Assembly: GCA_009841105.1 (NCBI GenBank)
Contig: VXMM01000023.1
Coordinates: forward strand, 124,001 to 188,000
Origin: Acidimicrobiia bacterium
GTDB taxonomy: Bacteria > Actinomycetota > Acidimicrobiia > Spongiisociales > Spongiisociaceae
Reading direction: 5' to 3'
DNA length: 64,000 nt
A model generated the notes under the pieces. That model searched no databases. It worked only from the letters and a program-made list of their open reading frames with translations, and had not been told where the DNA came from. Positions 16,812 through 25,667 of the stretch are shown one piece after another; position 1 is the stretch's first letter, and every line of letters begins with the position of its first letter. A program made the translations under genes and the position numbers.

Positions 16812-17858
16812 TCAAGCCCCGTTCGCGGTGGCCTGGAGTTGCTTCAGGTGGTCGTTGGTGCCGAGCGCGATGATGACGTCGCCGGGTTCCAGCACCAGCT
16901 TCCCGTCCGGGTTGGTTAGGAACGTCTCGTCACGCCCGATCGCCAGGATGCTGGTCCCGGTCCGCCGCTGGACACCTGTTTCCCTCAGGGCGCGCCCGGC
17001 AAGTTGCGAGGCCGGGGTAACCTCGAAGTGCGCCATCCTCACCTCGAACTCGCCGTCCCTCATCACGACATCTAGGAAGTCGACCACCTCCGGCTGCGCC
17101 ACCAGCGCCGCCATGTGCGCCCCGCCGATCTGGTTGGGATTCACCACCCGGTCGGCGCCGGCCTGTTGCAGCTTGCCGATGGTCGCCTCGTGGTTGGCTC
17201 TTGCCACGATGAAAATCTCGGGATTGACCGACCGAGCCGTCAACGCCACGAACAGGTTGTCAACGTCGGAGCCGAGGGCCAGTACCAGAGTTCGGGCCCG
17301 TTCCAAACCGGCCCGCTGCAGGACGAAGTCATCGGTGGCATCTCCGTGCACTATCGGGACATCGAACGAACCGTCCAACCGGTCCGGAGGCGACCGGTCC
17401 ACGATGACCACCTGCCTGCCGTGTCGGGTTATCTCCTCGTCTCGGGTTATCTCCTCGTAGATCGCCTCCCCTACCTGTCCGAAGCCGCACAGGATCACAT
17501 GTCCCGTGAACCGGTCGATCTTTCGTCTCATTCTTCGCCTCCGGAAGTCTCCCGCAATCGTGGCCTCGAACATGGTATTGATCAGGACTCCGAGGGTATA
17601 CAGGGCAATGCCGGTCCCACCGAGGATCAGGAAGATCGAGTACACCTGGTGGCTCGAATTGAACTCACTCGCCTCCCCGTAGCCGACCGTCGAGACGGTG
17701 ATCACCGTCTGGTAGAGACCGTCGAGCCACGACAGGCCCAGCAGGACATAACCAGTAGTGCCGAGGATGAGCACCATGGCGAACAAGGCCAGCCCCTCGC
17801 GGACACGCGCCCAGCTGACCGAGCCGTCTTCGGAGAAACGCGCAGCGCGACCGATCAT
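16812..17858 (-). CDS. potassium channel with RCK (TrkA-N/TrkA-C) domains
   Basis: 348-residue channel subunit from ATG 17858. Two transmembrane helices flank the pore loop with the K+ selectivity filter TVGYG (residues 57-61). A Rossmann TrkA-N domain follows (HVILCGFGQVGEAI, glycine motif at 125-130), then a TrkA-C domain at the C-terminus. An 18-bp perfect tandem duplication encodes EEITRD-EEITRH (residues 135-146) inside the Rossmann domain, adding six residues relative to the usual spacing. The frame is open upstream to 17969 but the extra residues are Pro/Arg-rich and unconserved. Confidence 0.92.
   Translation of the reverse strand: MIGRAARFSEDGSVSWARVREGLALFAMVLILGTTGYVLLGLSWLDGLYQTVITVSTVGYGEASEFNSSHQVYSIFLILGGTGIALYTLGVLINTMFEATIAGDFRRRRMRRKIDRFTGHVILCGFGQVGEAIYEEITRDEEITRHGRQVVIVDRSPPDRLDGSFDVPIVHGDATDDFVLQRAGLERARTLVLALGSDVDNLFVALTARSVNPEIFIVARANHEATIGKLQQAGADRVVNPNQIGGAHMAALVAQPEVVDFLDVVMRDGEFEVRMAHFEVTPASQLAGRALRETGVQRRTGTSILAIGRDETFLTNPDGKLVLEPGDVIIALGTNDHLKQLQATANGA
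17424..17458. repeat. 18-bp perfect tandem duplication within the K+ channel gene
   Basis: The 17-nt word TCGGGTTATCTCCTCGT occurs at 17424-17440 and again at 17442-17458 (period 18). It keeps frame and doubles a six-residue stretch EEITR-D/H in the TrkA-N domain. The two copies are identical at the DNA level, as expected for a recent duplication. Confidence 0.9.
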
Positions 17859-17934
17859 ACGCCTGAGCTTAGGCCTGGAGCCCCCCCCCACCGGCGCAGG
17901 TCCGGCCACCGGCTCGGAGGGGAGGCGGTCATCG

Positions 17935-18600
17935 TCAGGCCTTGCGGGCCAGGAGCAGGCCGTCCGCAACCGGCAGGAGGGTGACGTCCACTACTCGGCC
18001 ATCCCGGCCGATCTCGGCGGTCAGGTCCCGGAGAATGGACGTCTGCCGGCCGCTGTCGGCAGGGTCGACCACCCGCCCGCTCCAGAGGATGTTGTCAAAG
18101 ATCATCAGCCCGCCGGAGCGCAGTAGGGACAGGCAACGCTCGTAGTACCCGGGGTAGTTCTCCTTGTCGGCGTCGATGAAGGCCAGGTCGAACTCACCAC
18201 CCTTTCCTTCCCGGATCAAGCCGTCCAGCGTTTCGATGGCAGGACCGAGCCGCAGGTCGATCCGGTCGGCCACGCCTGCTCGCTCCCAGTAGCCGCGGGC
18301 CACATCCGTGTAGTCGACGCTGATGTCACAGGCCACCAGCGTGCCGCCGTCTCGCATCGCGCGGGCCATGGAGAGACTGCTGTAGCCGGTGAACACACCA
18401 ATCTCGATGATGCGGGTCGCGTCCATGAGCTTCACCAGCATCCCCATGAACTGGCCCTGGTCCGGTGAGATCTGCATGTTGGACTCGGGCATATGCCCGG
18501 TCACTTCCCGTAGATCGCGGCCCAGATCGTCCTCCCGGAGAGTGTTGGCCAGGATGTACTCGTACAACTCCGCCGAGATGTACCGGTTGCCGATGCTCAT
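17935..18600 (-). CDS. SAM-dependent O-methyltransferase, class I (caffeoyl-CoA OMT-like)
   Basis: 221-residue methyltransferase. The SAM motif I is IIEIGVFTGYSSLSMA, followed by LVACDIS (motif II region) and FDLAFIDADKENYPGYYE, the metal-binding acidic stretch typical of the cation-dependent catechol/caffeoyl-CoA group. DNILWSGRVVDP further on is also typical. The start ATG 18600 is clear. It could methylate a catechol-type metabolite; the actual substrate is unknown. It lies 139 nt after holB, and that gap carries a copy of a dispersed repeat. Confidence 0.92.
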   Translation of the reverse strand: MSIGNRYISAELYEYILANTLREDDLGRDLREVTGHMPESNMQISPDQGQFMGMLVKLMDATRIIEIGVFTGYSSLSMARAMRDGGTLVACDISVDYTDVARGYWERAGVADRIDLRLGPAIETLDGLIREGKGGEFDLAFIDADKENYPGYYERCLSLLRSGGLMIFDNILWSGRVVDPADSGRQTSILRDLTAEIGRDGRVVDVTLLPVADGLLLARKA

Positions 18601-18702
18601 GCTTCTACCTCGTGTTCCCTTCTCGAGTGATGTTACAGGCGACCCATCGGCCAGTAACCAATGGCCTTCAACTAGTTGATCGTGGTCACGGGACCCGCGA
18701 TA

Positions 18703-18736
18703 ACAAACGAGCGCTCATAGCGTGAACACGTCCTAG
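18703..18736. repeat. 34-bp dispersed repeat, copy 1 (3' of holB)
   Basis: 34 nt matching 58455-58488 at 31 positions. The conserved core is ATAGCGTGAACACG and the outer part is ACAAACGA. It begins just 3' of the holB stop codon. The core CGTGAACACG is itself a near-palindrome (CGTG-AA-CACG). No T-run is present, so it is not a classical terminator. Confidence 0.75.
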
Positions 18737-18739
18737 CAA

Positions 18740-19807
18740 CTAGCAATCGGCTAGGCGGTTGAAGAGCCAGGTCAACACCAGTCTGGGGCGCTGGTTCTGC
18801 CGGAGTTGGACGCCGGCATCGATCACCAATTCCGCCGAGCGCGTCGCCGGACGAGCCGGCACCTTCGCCAACTCGGTCCTCGGCACGTCCGGGTTGCGGA
18901 CCGGCCCACCGTGCTGGACGGAGGCCGCGTCCAGGTACCAGGAGGCCAACATATCCAAGCCGGCCATCAGCAACGACTTGCCGGTCCGCCGCAAGGTGCG
19001 CTCGTAACCGTCGCGTAATGCCTTCGGCACCGCGTTCCCGCGTGACTTGAATGCCTTGATCTCCTGCTCGCGGCGGGCCTTGATCCCCTCCAGGAGAGGC
19101 TCGTGGGCTTCGAGCATCTCCTCCGCCAGACGGAAGCCATGGCCGGGTTGGGACGGGAGTCGACCCGGAACCGCCAGCCATGACTGCCGGAAAGCCGCCA
19201 CCTCGTTGCTGTTCGCCAGGTCCAGTGCCAGGCCCGGCCTTCCCCCCGCAATCCGGGCGATCATCGACGCCCTCTCCGCTTCCGTGTCCCGTTCTACCAG
19301 TGCGGCTGCAAGCTCTCCCTCCGGCACCTGCCTGAAGCGCACCAACCGGCAACGGCTCGCCACCGTGGGAGGGAGGTCGTCGGCCGACTCCGCCACCAGC
19401 ACGAATACCGTCCGGGGCGGGGGCTCCTCCAACGTCTTGAGCAGGGCGTTGGCTGCTGCCTCCGTCATCGTCGAAGCCTCGTCGAGAATGAACACCTTCC
19501 GGTCGGCCTCCACGGGGCGGAGGCTGGCGGCGGTGATCGCCTCCCGGGCCTGACCGACCCCGAAACCGGCCCGACCCTCGGGTCCGATCATCACCACATC
19601 GGGGTGGCTCCTTCGCATCACCCGATCCCTGCCGGCCTCCGACCGGCTCACCAACTCCGCCGCGAAGGAGAGGGCCACGGTGGCCTTTCCGACACCGGAC
19701 GGTCCGGCGAACAGGTAGGAGTGGGCCGGCGACGCCGCCTCGGCGGCCAGCGCGTCCAGGGTGTCCCGGTGGCCGATAATTCCGGCGCCGATGGGCAACT
19801 CCGCCAT
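18740..19807 (-). CDS. holB: DNA polymerase III subunit delta'
   Basis: 355-residue clamp-loader subunit. The AAA+ P-loop is GPSGVGKATVALSFA, followed by KVFILDEASTMTEAAANALLKTLEEPP (the Walker B and sensor region) and the SRC motif in TVASRCRLVRF. The ATG at 19807 overlaps the tmk stop by one base (TGATG). The tmk-holB pairing is widespread in bacteria. The frame is open upstream to 20227 but lies within tmk and is spurious. Confidence 0.95.
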   Translation of the reverse strand: MAELPIGAGIIGHRDTLDALAAEAASPAHSYLFAGPSGVGKATVALSFAAELVSRSEAGRDRVMRRSHPDVVMIGPEGRAGFGVGQAREAITAASLRPVEADRKVFILDEASTMTEAAANALLKTLEEPPPRTVFVLVAESADDLPPTVASRCRLVRFRQVPEGELAAALVERDTEAERASMIARIAGGRPGLALDLANSNEVAAFRQSWLAVPGRLPSQPGHGFRLAEEMLEAHEPLLEGIKARREQEIKAFKSRGNAVPKALRDGYERTLRRTGKSLLMAGLDMLASWYLDAASVQHGGPVRNPDVPRTELAKVPARPATRSAELVIDAGVQLRQNQRPRLVLTWLFNRLADC

Positions 19808-20406
19808 CAGGCTCGGGCCTCCAGAGCGTTCCAGGCGGCGGCAAGCACCTGCTCCATAGGACGCCCGGCGTCGACCACCACGAAGCGATCCGGCTCGTCG
19901 CGGGCAAGGCCGGCGAAGCCCTTGGCAACCGCCTCGAGGAACGCAAGCCCCTGGGAGCCGATCCGATCCGGTCTGGCCTGGCGATCGAGGCCCTGCTGCG
20001 GGGAAACGGTAAGCAGCAGCACCACATCGGGCCAGGTACTCCCCAGGCCGGGCTGGTTGATCCGGCGGACGCGGTCCACGCCCAGCTGGCGACCCGCACC
20101 CTGGTAGGCGAGCGACGAGTACACGGAGCGGTCGCTGAGCACCCAGGCGCCCCGATCGAGTGCGGGACGGATCACGTCGGTGACGAGCTGGGCCCGCGCC
20201 GCTGCGAACATCAGCGCTTCCGCCCACGGGGTTACCGGCGGCCCGTCCAGGAGGATCCGCCGCAAGCCCTCCCCCGCCGCGGTCCCACCCGGTTCCCGCA
20301 CCCGCATCACCTCGTGGCCGGCCTCCTCCAGGAGAAGGGCCAGCGCGGTCGAGACGCTGGTCTTGCCGGCCCCGTCGATACCCTCGAGCGCTACGTAACG
20401 GTTCAT
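19807..20406 (-). CDS. tmk: thymidylate kinase
   Basis: 199-residue dTMP kinase from ATG 20406 (MNRYVALEGIDGAGKTSVST). The P-loop GIDGAGKTS, the DR(x) motif in LSDRSVYSSLAYQGAGR and the REPGGT substrate loop (VREPGGTAAGE) are intact. It makes dTDP for DNA synthesis and is coupled to holB downstream by a 1-nt overlap. It begins 28 nt after the MFS gene stop, so the three may be one transcription unit. Confidence 0.96.
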   Translation of the reverse strand: MNRYVALEGIDGAGKTSVSTALALLLEEAGHEVMRVREPGGTAAGEGLRRILLDGPPVTPWAEALMFAAARAQLVTDVIRPALDRGAWVLSDRSVYSSLAYQGAGRQLGVDRVRRINQPGLGSTWPDVVLLLTVSPQQGLDRQARPDRIGSQGLAFLEAVAKGFAGLARDEPDRFVVVDAGRPMEQVLAAAWNALEARA

Positions 20407-20434
20407 CTCCGGAGCCCCGCCGTCTCGCACCAGT

Positions 20435-21802
20435 TCAATCGCGGTACCCGGAGTCGCCCCTCCGGCCCCTCATCAAGCCGAACGCACGGGAGGCATCCCG
20501 GATCGACCGGCGTACCTCGGGCGGGACATCCGGTTTGAGGAGGGCCGACCGGATGGCGAGAATCGACAACGTGCCCGTGCCCAGGATGAGCACGCCGGAG
20601 ATCCCGAACAGGTTCCGGATGCCGCTGTCGAACGGTGCCGGGAGAATGCCGTCCAGCGCGGTTGCCACCACCACCGCCAGCGCGAAAGAGGCCAGCATGG
20701 CCATGCGAACCAGTGTGAACAGGGCCGCGAAGGTACGTCCCCGGAGGGTGTCGTCCACCTCACCGTGGAGGTGGGTGAAGCCTGTGACATAAGCGACACC
20801 GGTCCCGACCCCTCCGACCAGCACCCAGCCGGCCGCGCCGCTGATGGTCTGGGCGAAGGCGGCCAGCGCGATGGCCAGGCCGGCCAGGCCCAGGCTGAGC
20901 GCGTAGGTCAGGTCGTAACGGGTCCGGTCGGAGCTGAACACGGCCACCCCCAGCATGCCCAGACCCACCCCTACGCCCAAGGCGGTAACCAGCACGCCGA
21001 ACCCCGTATCGCCTCCTCGCAGGACGGTTCTGGCGAACGACTGGCCCAAGGGCAGCAGAGCGCTGCCGCCGAACAGGGCCACCGCCATCCCGAACACCAC
21101 CCGGCGGACGGTACGGGTGCGGGTGACGAAGGCAAAGCCCTCGACCAGGTCACGCAGGGGTTGCTTCCAGTCCCTGCCCGGCCGGTCCCCGGCGTCGCGC
21201 GCTTCGGCGAGCGTCGGCTTGGGAATGGGGATGGTGGCCACGATCGCCCCGGAAACCAGGAAGGTCAGGGAATCCAGGGCGAAGGCGAGGTCGGGGGCGC
21301 GGTCGATCGGACCCACCGCACCCACCAGAACGTAGAGGGCGGCCACGCCCGACCATGTGGCTGCGCCGATCGGAGCTGTTCCATAGGCGGCGGCCGCGGA
21401 GAAGCTGTTGGCCTTCACCAACTGCTCCGTCTCGACCAGGGTGGGTACGGCCGCCTCCCGAGCCGGTTGGCGAACCATGGTCAGGATCTCGAGTATCGAG
21501 GAGATGATGGCGATGGTGACCAGATCGTTGGCCAGTATCAGCCAGAGCACCACCACCGCGCGCCCGCCATCGGAGAGCACCATCGTCCACTTGCGGTCCA
21601 ATCGATCAGCCAGCACACCCGCCAGCGAACCCAGCAGCAGGCTCGGAATGATCCGGCTCACCAGGGGTACCAGGACCGCGGTACTGCCGCCTATGTGGTC
21701 GGCCAGAGCCAGCGTCGCGAAAAACGTGATCCAGTCGCCCCACGAGGAGGCGGCGCTCGCCCACCAGAGCCTGGCGAAAGCGCCTCTGCGTACTAGTTCT
21801 AT
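20435..21802 (-). CDS. MFS transporter (MFS_3-like), apparent ATA start
   Basis: 455-residue membrane protein if translation begins at ATA 21802. The N-terminal text ELVRRGAFARLWWASAASSW, then GDWITFF, is the normal beginning of this MFS group and includes the first membrane helix. In that frame there is no ATG, GTG or TTG between the upstream stop (21824-21826) and a GTG at 21661, which would delete the first ~47 residues including helix 1. A GAGGA lies about 5-6 nt before the ATA, ideal Shine-Dalgarno spacing. Either ATA is used, or an ATG has mutated and expression is reduced. The loop ADRLDRKW is the MFS helix 2-3 signature. Substrate unknown. Confidence 0.75.
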   Translation of the reverse strand: MELVRRGAFARLWWASAASSWGDWITFFATLALADHIGGSTAVLVPLVSRIIPSLLLGSLAGVLADRLDRKWTMVLSDGGRAVVVLWLILANDLVTIAIISSILEILTMVRQPAREAAVPTLVETEQLVKANSFSAAAAYGTAPIGAATWSGVAALYVLVGAVGPIDRAPDLAFALDSLTFLVSGAIVATIPIPKPTLAEARDAGDRPGRDWKQPLRDLVEGFAFVTRTRTVRRVVFGMAVALFGGSALLPLGQSFARTVLRGGDTGFGVLVTALGVGVGLGMLGVAVFSSDRTRYDLTYALSLGLAGLAIALAAFAQTISGAAGWVLVGGVGTGVAYVTGFTHLHGEVDDTLRGRTFAALFTLVRMAMLASFALAVVVATALDGILPAPFDSGIRNLFGISGVLILGTGTLSILAIRSALLKPDVPPEVRRSIRDASRAFGLMRGRRGDSGYRD

Positions 21803-21942
21803 GGTCGTCCTCGGATGGTCGCGTCACGCCCGCCCGGTACCCTCGTAGCCGGTGGGCTCGGGTAGTTTCTTCCGGGCCGGCCGGTCGTCGGGCCGACTGG
21901 CCCGTTTTGACAAGCCCGACAGAATCAGGATATTAAGACCTA

Positions 21943-24516
21943 ATGGCCAAGCCGCTCATCATCGTCGAATCCAACGCCAAGGCCAAGACCATCGGGAGCT
22001 ACCTGGGAGGGGGCTACCGGGTGGAGTCCTGCCAGGGGCACATCCGGGACCTGCCCGACCGCGCCCAGCAGATCCCCGCCAAGTACCGGGACCAGCCCTG
22101 GGCCAAGAACTGGGGGGTCGATGTAAATAACGATTTCCAACCCCTGTACATCGTTCCCAGCGACCGGCGCCGTATCGTATCCAAACTGCGGCAAGCAGCT
22201 AAGGAGGCATCCGAGCTGTACCTGGCAACCGACGAGGACCGCGAGGGAGAGGCCATCGCCTGGCACCTCACCGAGGTGCTCAAGCCCAAGGTTCCGACCC
22301 ACCGGATGGCGTTCCACGAGATCACCCCGGGCGCGATCCGCAACGCCCTGGCCAACCCCCGCACCATCGACAGCTACCGGGTCGACGCCCAGGAAGCCCG
22401 GCGAACTCTGGACCGGCTGGTCGGCTACGGCGTGTCGCCGGTGCTGTGGCGCAAGGTCAGGAGGGGCCTCTCCGCGGGACGTGTCCAGAGCGTGGCGGTA
22501 CGCCTGCTGGTGGAGCGGGAACGCCGGCGGATCGCGTTCCGATCGGCCAGCTTCTGGAACGTGGAGGCCCGGCTCGTCACCGGCGGCGGTGAGGACTTCC
22601 AGGCCCATCTGGTGGCCGTGGACGGCGTGCGTCCGGCCGGGAGCAGGGACTTCGACTCCCGGGGGAACCTGGAGTCGGACCGGGTCACACTCCTCGACGA
22701 GACCCGGTCGGACCGGCTCGCCCGGGCTATCGAGGGCTCCTTGTTGCGGATCCGTTCGGTGGACCGCAGGCCGTATACCCGCAAGCCCCAGGCTCCCTTC
22801 CGCACCTCGACCCTCCAGCGAGAGGCCTCCACCAGGCTGCGTTTCGAGCCGGGCCGGACCATGCGGGCCGCCCAGTCCCTCTACGAGAACGGCTATATCA
22901 CCTACATGCGGACCGACAGCATCACCCTGTCGGAGACCGCCCTGAAGACGGCCCGCTCCGAGGTCGCGAAGCGGTTCGGCAACAACTACCTGCCCTCCGG
23001 ACCCATCCGGTACACCGGCAAGGTGGCCAACGCCCAGGAGGCGCACGAGGCCATCCGGCCCGCAGGCGACCGGTGGAGGACGCCCGAGGAAGTGGCGGCG
23101 CTGGTGTCCGACCGTGACCAGCACCTGGTCTACCAGTTGGTATGGGCCCGTACCCTGGCCTCGCAGATGGCGCCGGCCCGCGGCGAGTCCACCCGGGTCA
23201 GAGCGGGAACCATGCTCGATGACGGGACCGACTTGGAGTTCGAGGCCTCGGGCCTGGTCATCCGGTTCCCCGGCTTCCTGAGGGTCTATGCCCAGTCCGA
23301 CCGGGAGCGTCACCTGCCCCGGCTCGAGGTGGGCGACCAGGTAACCGCCCGGAACGCTCTCGCCAAGGAACACCGTACGGAGCCGCCGAGCCGGTACAGC
23401 GAGGCCTCCCTGATCAAGGAACTCGAGGACAGGGGAATCGGTAGGCCGTCCACCTACGCATCCACCGTTTCCACGATCATCGAGCGCGACTACGTGTTCA
23501 AGAAGAGAACCGCGCTGGTCCCGTCTGTGACGGCCTTTACCACCACGGAGCTACTGGAACGCCACTTCGACCACTTGGTCGACTACGGCTTCACCTCCCG
23601 CATGGAGGACGACCTCGACAAGATCGCCCGGGGCGAGGAGCGAAAGGTCCCATGGCTGAATCGCTTCTTCCACGGGAACGGGTCCCCCGGCCTGCTGGAG
23701 TTGATCGCCACCGAGCGAGTCAAGGAGATCGACCCCCGCAGCCTCTTCATCCGGATCGGGGAGGACACCTCCGGCGCGGAGGTGGTCGCGCGGGTGGGCA
23801 GGTACGGGCCGTATCTCGCGAGAGGCGAGGATCGAGCGTCGATTCCGGAAGATCTGCCGCCGGACGAGTTGACCCTCGAGAGAGCCGTGAAGCTCCTGGA
23901 AGCTCCTTCGGGCGACAAGATCCTCGGCACCGATCCTGACTCGGGTCTGACCGTCCTGGCTCGCAGCGGACGGTACGGGCCCTACGTGCAGCTCGGTGAG
24001 CAGGTCACGGGGTCACGCCAGAAGCCCAAGAGGACCTCCCTGCTGGCCGGCATGGAACTCGACGCCCTGAGCCTGGAGGACGCCCTGCGGCTCCTTTCCC
24101 TGCCCCGAACCGTGGGGGTTCATCCTGACACCGGCGAGGCCATCGTGGCGGGTCTGGGGCGCTACGGACCCTATCTGAAGATGGGTAAGGAGTACAGGAA
24201 CCTGAAGGATCAGGAACTTCTCTTCGGCATCACCCTGGAAGAGGCGGTCACGGCGATGAACCGGCCGAAGACCCGCCGAGGGGGTCGGCCCGCGCCACCT
24301 CTCAAAACGCTGGGCAAGGACCCGGAGGCCGGGGGCGAGATGGTGATCAAGACAGGGCGGTACGGGCCATACCTCACTGATGGCTCTGTGAACGTCTCCG
24401 TTCGAGAGGATGCCGTGGCCGGGTTGGGCCTCGAGGAGGCCGCCCGGCTTCTGGCTGCCAAGCGGGCGAAGCTGAAGAGCCAGGGCAAGTGGCCACCCAA
24501 GAAGAGGAAACGCTAG
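21943..24516 (+). CDS. topA: DNA topoisomerase I
   Basis: 857-residue type IA topoisomerase that relaxes negative supercoils. The Toprim domain begins with LIIVESNAKAKTI (Glu9) and includes TDEDREGEA (Asp97, Asp99). The catalytic tyrosine is Tyr321 in YMRTDS. The C-terminal part has several GRYGPY repeats and a Lys/Arg tail instead of Cys4 zinc fingers, the actinobacterial form. ATG 21943. Its last 4 nt overlap the convergent bactofilin-like gene. Confidence 0.98.
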   Translation: MAKPLIIVESNAKAKTIGSYLGGGYRVESCQGHIRDLPDRAQQIPAKYRDQPWAKNWGVDVNNDFQPLYIVPSDRRRIVSKLRQAAKEASELYLATDEDREGEAIAWHLTEVLKPKVPTHRMAFHEITPGAIRNALANPRTIDSYRVDAQEARRTLDRLVGYGVSPVLWRKVRRGLSAGRVQSVAVRLLVERERRRIAFRSASFWNVEARLVTGGGEDFQAHLVAVDGVRPAGSRDFDSRGNLESDRVTLLDETRSDRLARAIEGSLLRIRSVDRRPYTRKPQAPFRTSTLQREASTRLRFEPGRTMRAAQSLYENGYITYMRTDSITLSETALKTARSEVAKRFGNNYLPSGPIRYTGKVANAQEAHEAIRPAGDRWRTPEEVAALVSDRDQHLVYQLVWARTLASQMAPARGESTRVRAGTMLDDGTDLEFEASGLVIRFPGFLRVYAQSDRERHLPRLEVGDQVTARNALAKEHRTEPPSRYSEASLIKELEDRGIGRPSTYASTVSTIIERDYVFKKRTALVPSVTAFTTTELLERHFDHLVDYGFTSRMEDDLDKIARGEERKVPWLNRFFHGNGSPGLLELIATERVKEIDPRSLFIRIGEDTSGAEVVARVGRYGPYLARGEDRASIPEDLPPDELTLERAVKLLEAPSGDKILGTDPDSGLTVLARSGRYGPYVQLGEQVTGSRQKPKRTSLLAGMELDALSLEDALRLLSLPRTVGVHPDTGEAIVAGLGRYGPYLKMGKEYRNLKDQELLFGITLEEAVTAMNRPKTRRGGRPAPPLKTLGKDPEAGGEMVIKTGRYGPYLTDGSVNVSVREDAVAGLGLEEAARLLAAKRAKLKSQGKWPPKKRKR

Positions 24517-25667
24517 ACACGCCGCCACCGTTGTGGGATGTTGCGGAAGGCGACACCGAGGGCCATGACGGGCAGCACCGTCGCCAGGACCCCTCCCACG
24601 TACGGAACCTGGAGAAGGATCACGAACAGCAGGGCAGCCGCCAGGAACGACCCGTACGGTCCCATCCGGAACCTGGTCACGAGGCCCCACGCCCACACGA
24701 TCACCGGCACCGACCCCGCGATGAACGCGAGCAGGAACGCCAGGACGGCCGGAACGAGGCTCACCAGACCAGCAATCACGGCAGCCGTCACCACGCCGGG
24801 AGGCCCGGCCCAGATGGCCAGGACGGGAACGGTCACCGGCAGGGTCAGGATCAGGAGGGCCACCACTCCCCGAACCACGATCCCTACCGGGCGCCTGCGC
24901 ACGCGTTCGACGCAGGCATAGAGCCATCCCGGCCTGAAACGGATCGCCATCAACCCCATGGCGATGAACAACAGGAAGACCACCAGACCTCCCAGGAGGC
25001 GTCCCGCCCTCAACCAGAGGTCCGGCGCCAGGGGCACCCGGCGCACCAGAGTGCCCCCGATGGTGGCTCCGGGATCGATCTCGGCATCGTCGGCGCTCCG
25101 ATAGCCCAGGTCTCCGGCGATCACGGCGGCCGGACCGACCCGGAGATGGTCGACGGTCATCTCCACGTCCCGGCCCACCCGGCCGTCGATGGTGGCCCAG
25201 AGGGTCCGGCCGCCCAGGTCGCGACCCAGGCCGCCGTCGGTCACCAACCTGATAGCCCACACCAGCGCATCACCGCCGATCTCGCCCCCCAGCACCGCGT
25301 CGCGGGCCAGGATGGCCACCTCATCCCCCACTTCGCCCGACACATCGAGGTCGACGCCGGCCAGCCGGACCGACCCCTCCACCGCCCCCTCGATCGACAC
25401 CGTACGGGCGAAACCGACCACGTCCCCCGTCACCGAGCCCGTGACCTGGAGGCGGCTGGTGGCCACGACCACCAGGTCGCCCTCGATGGTCCCGTGGATC
25501 CGGACCACCGAGGCCGAGACGTACAGATTCTCCCCCACCACGTCCGACTCCGGGACGATGTAGATGTCCCCGCTGACCGTTTGGAGAGCCTCGGGGGCGC
25601 CGGAGGCCGTCAGGAGCAGTGCCGCCACACCCAACCCGAACAGCCTTGAAGCCAAGTGCTTAGACAC
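24513..25667 (-). CDS. bactofilin-like polymer-forming membrane protein
   Basis: 384-residue protein with an N-terminal signal segment (residues ~7-25), then ~190 residues of short repeating strands in the style of bactofilin/polymer-forming beta-helices (VRIHGTIEGDLVV, LQVTGSVTGDVVG, VSIEGAVEGSVRL). About four membrane segments follow toward the C-terminus. The start is GTG 25667, inside the end of nuoN by 8 nt, so it may be translated as the last cistron of the complex I operon. Exported beta-helices tethered by membrane helices are known, but the function here is unknown. Confidence 0.8.
   Translation of the reverse strand: MSKHLASRLFGLGVAALLLTASGAPEALQTVSGDIYIVPESDVVGENLYVSASVVRIHGTIEGDLVVVATSRLQVTGSVTGDVVGFARTVSIEGAVEGSVRLAGVDLDVSGEVGDEVAILARDAVLGGEIGGDALVWAIRLVTDGGLGRDLGGRTLWATIDGRVGRDVEMTVDHLRVGPAAVIAGDLGYRSADDAEIDPGATIGGTLVRRVPLAPDLWLRAGRLLGGLVVFLLFIAMGLMAIRFRPGWLYACVERVRRRPVGIVVRGVVALLILTLPVTVPVLAIWAGPPGVVTAAVIAGLVSLVPAVLAFLLAFIAGSVPVIVWAWGLVTRFRMGPYGSFLAAALLFVILLQVPYVGGVLATVLPVMALGVAFRNIPQRWRRV

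Noticed and set aside
21940-23373. Minus-strand open frame of 477 codons over topA
   Set aside because: Antisense shadow of topA with no recognisable domain.
24489-25649. Plus-strand open frame of 386 codons
   Set aside because: Antisense to the bactofilin-like gene; the product is His/Gln/Arg-rich low-complexity sequence.
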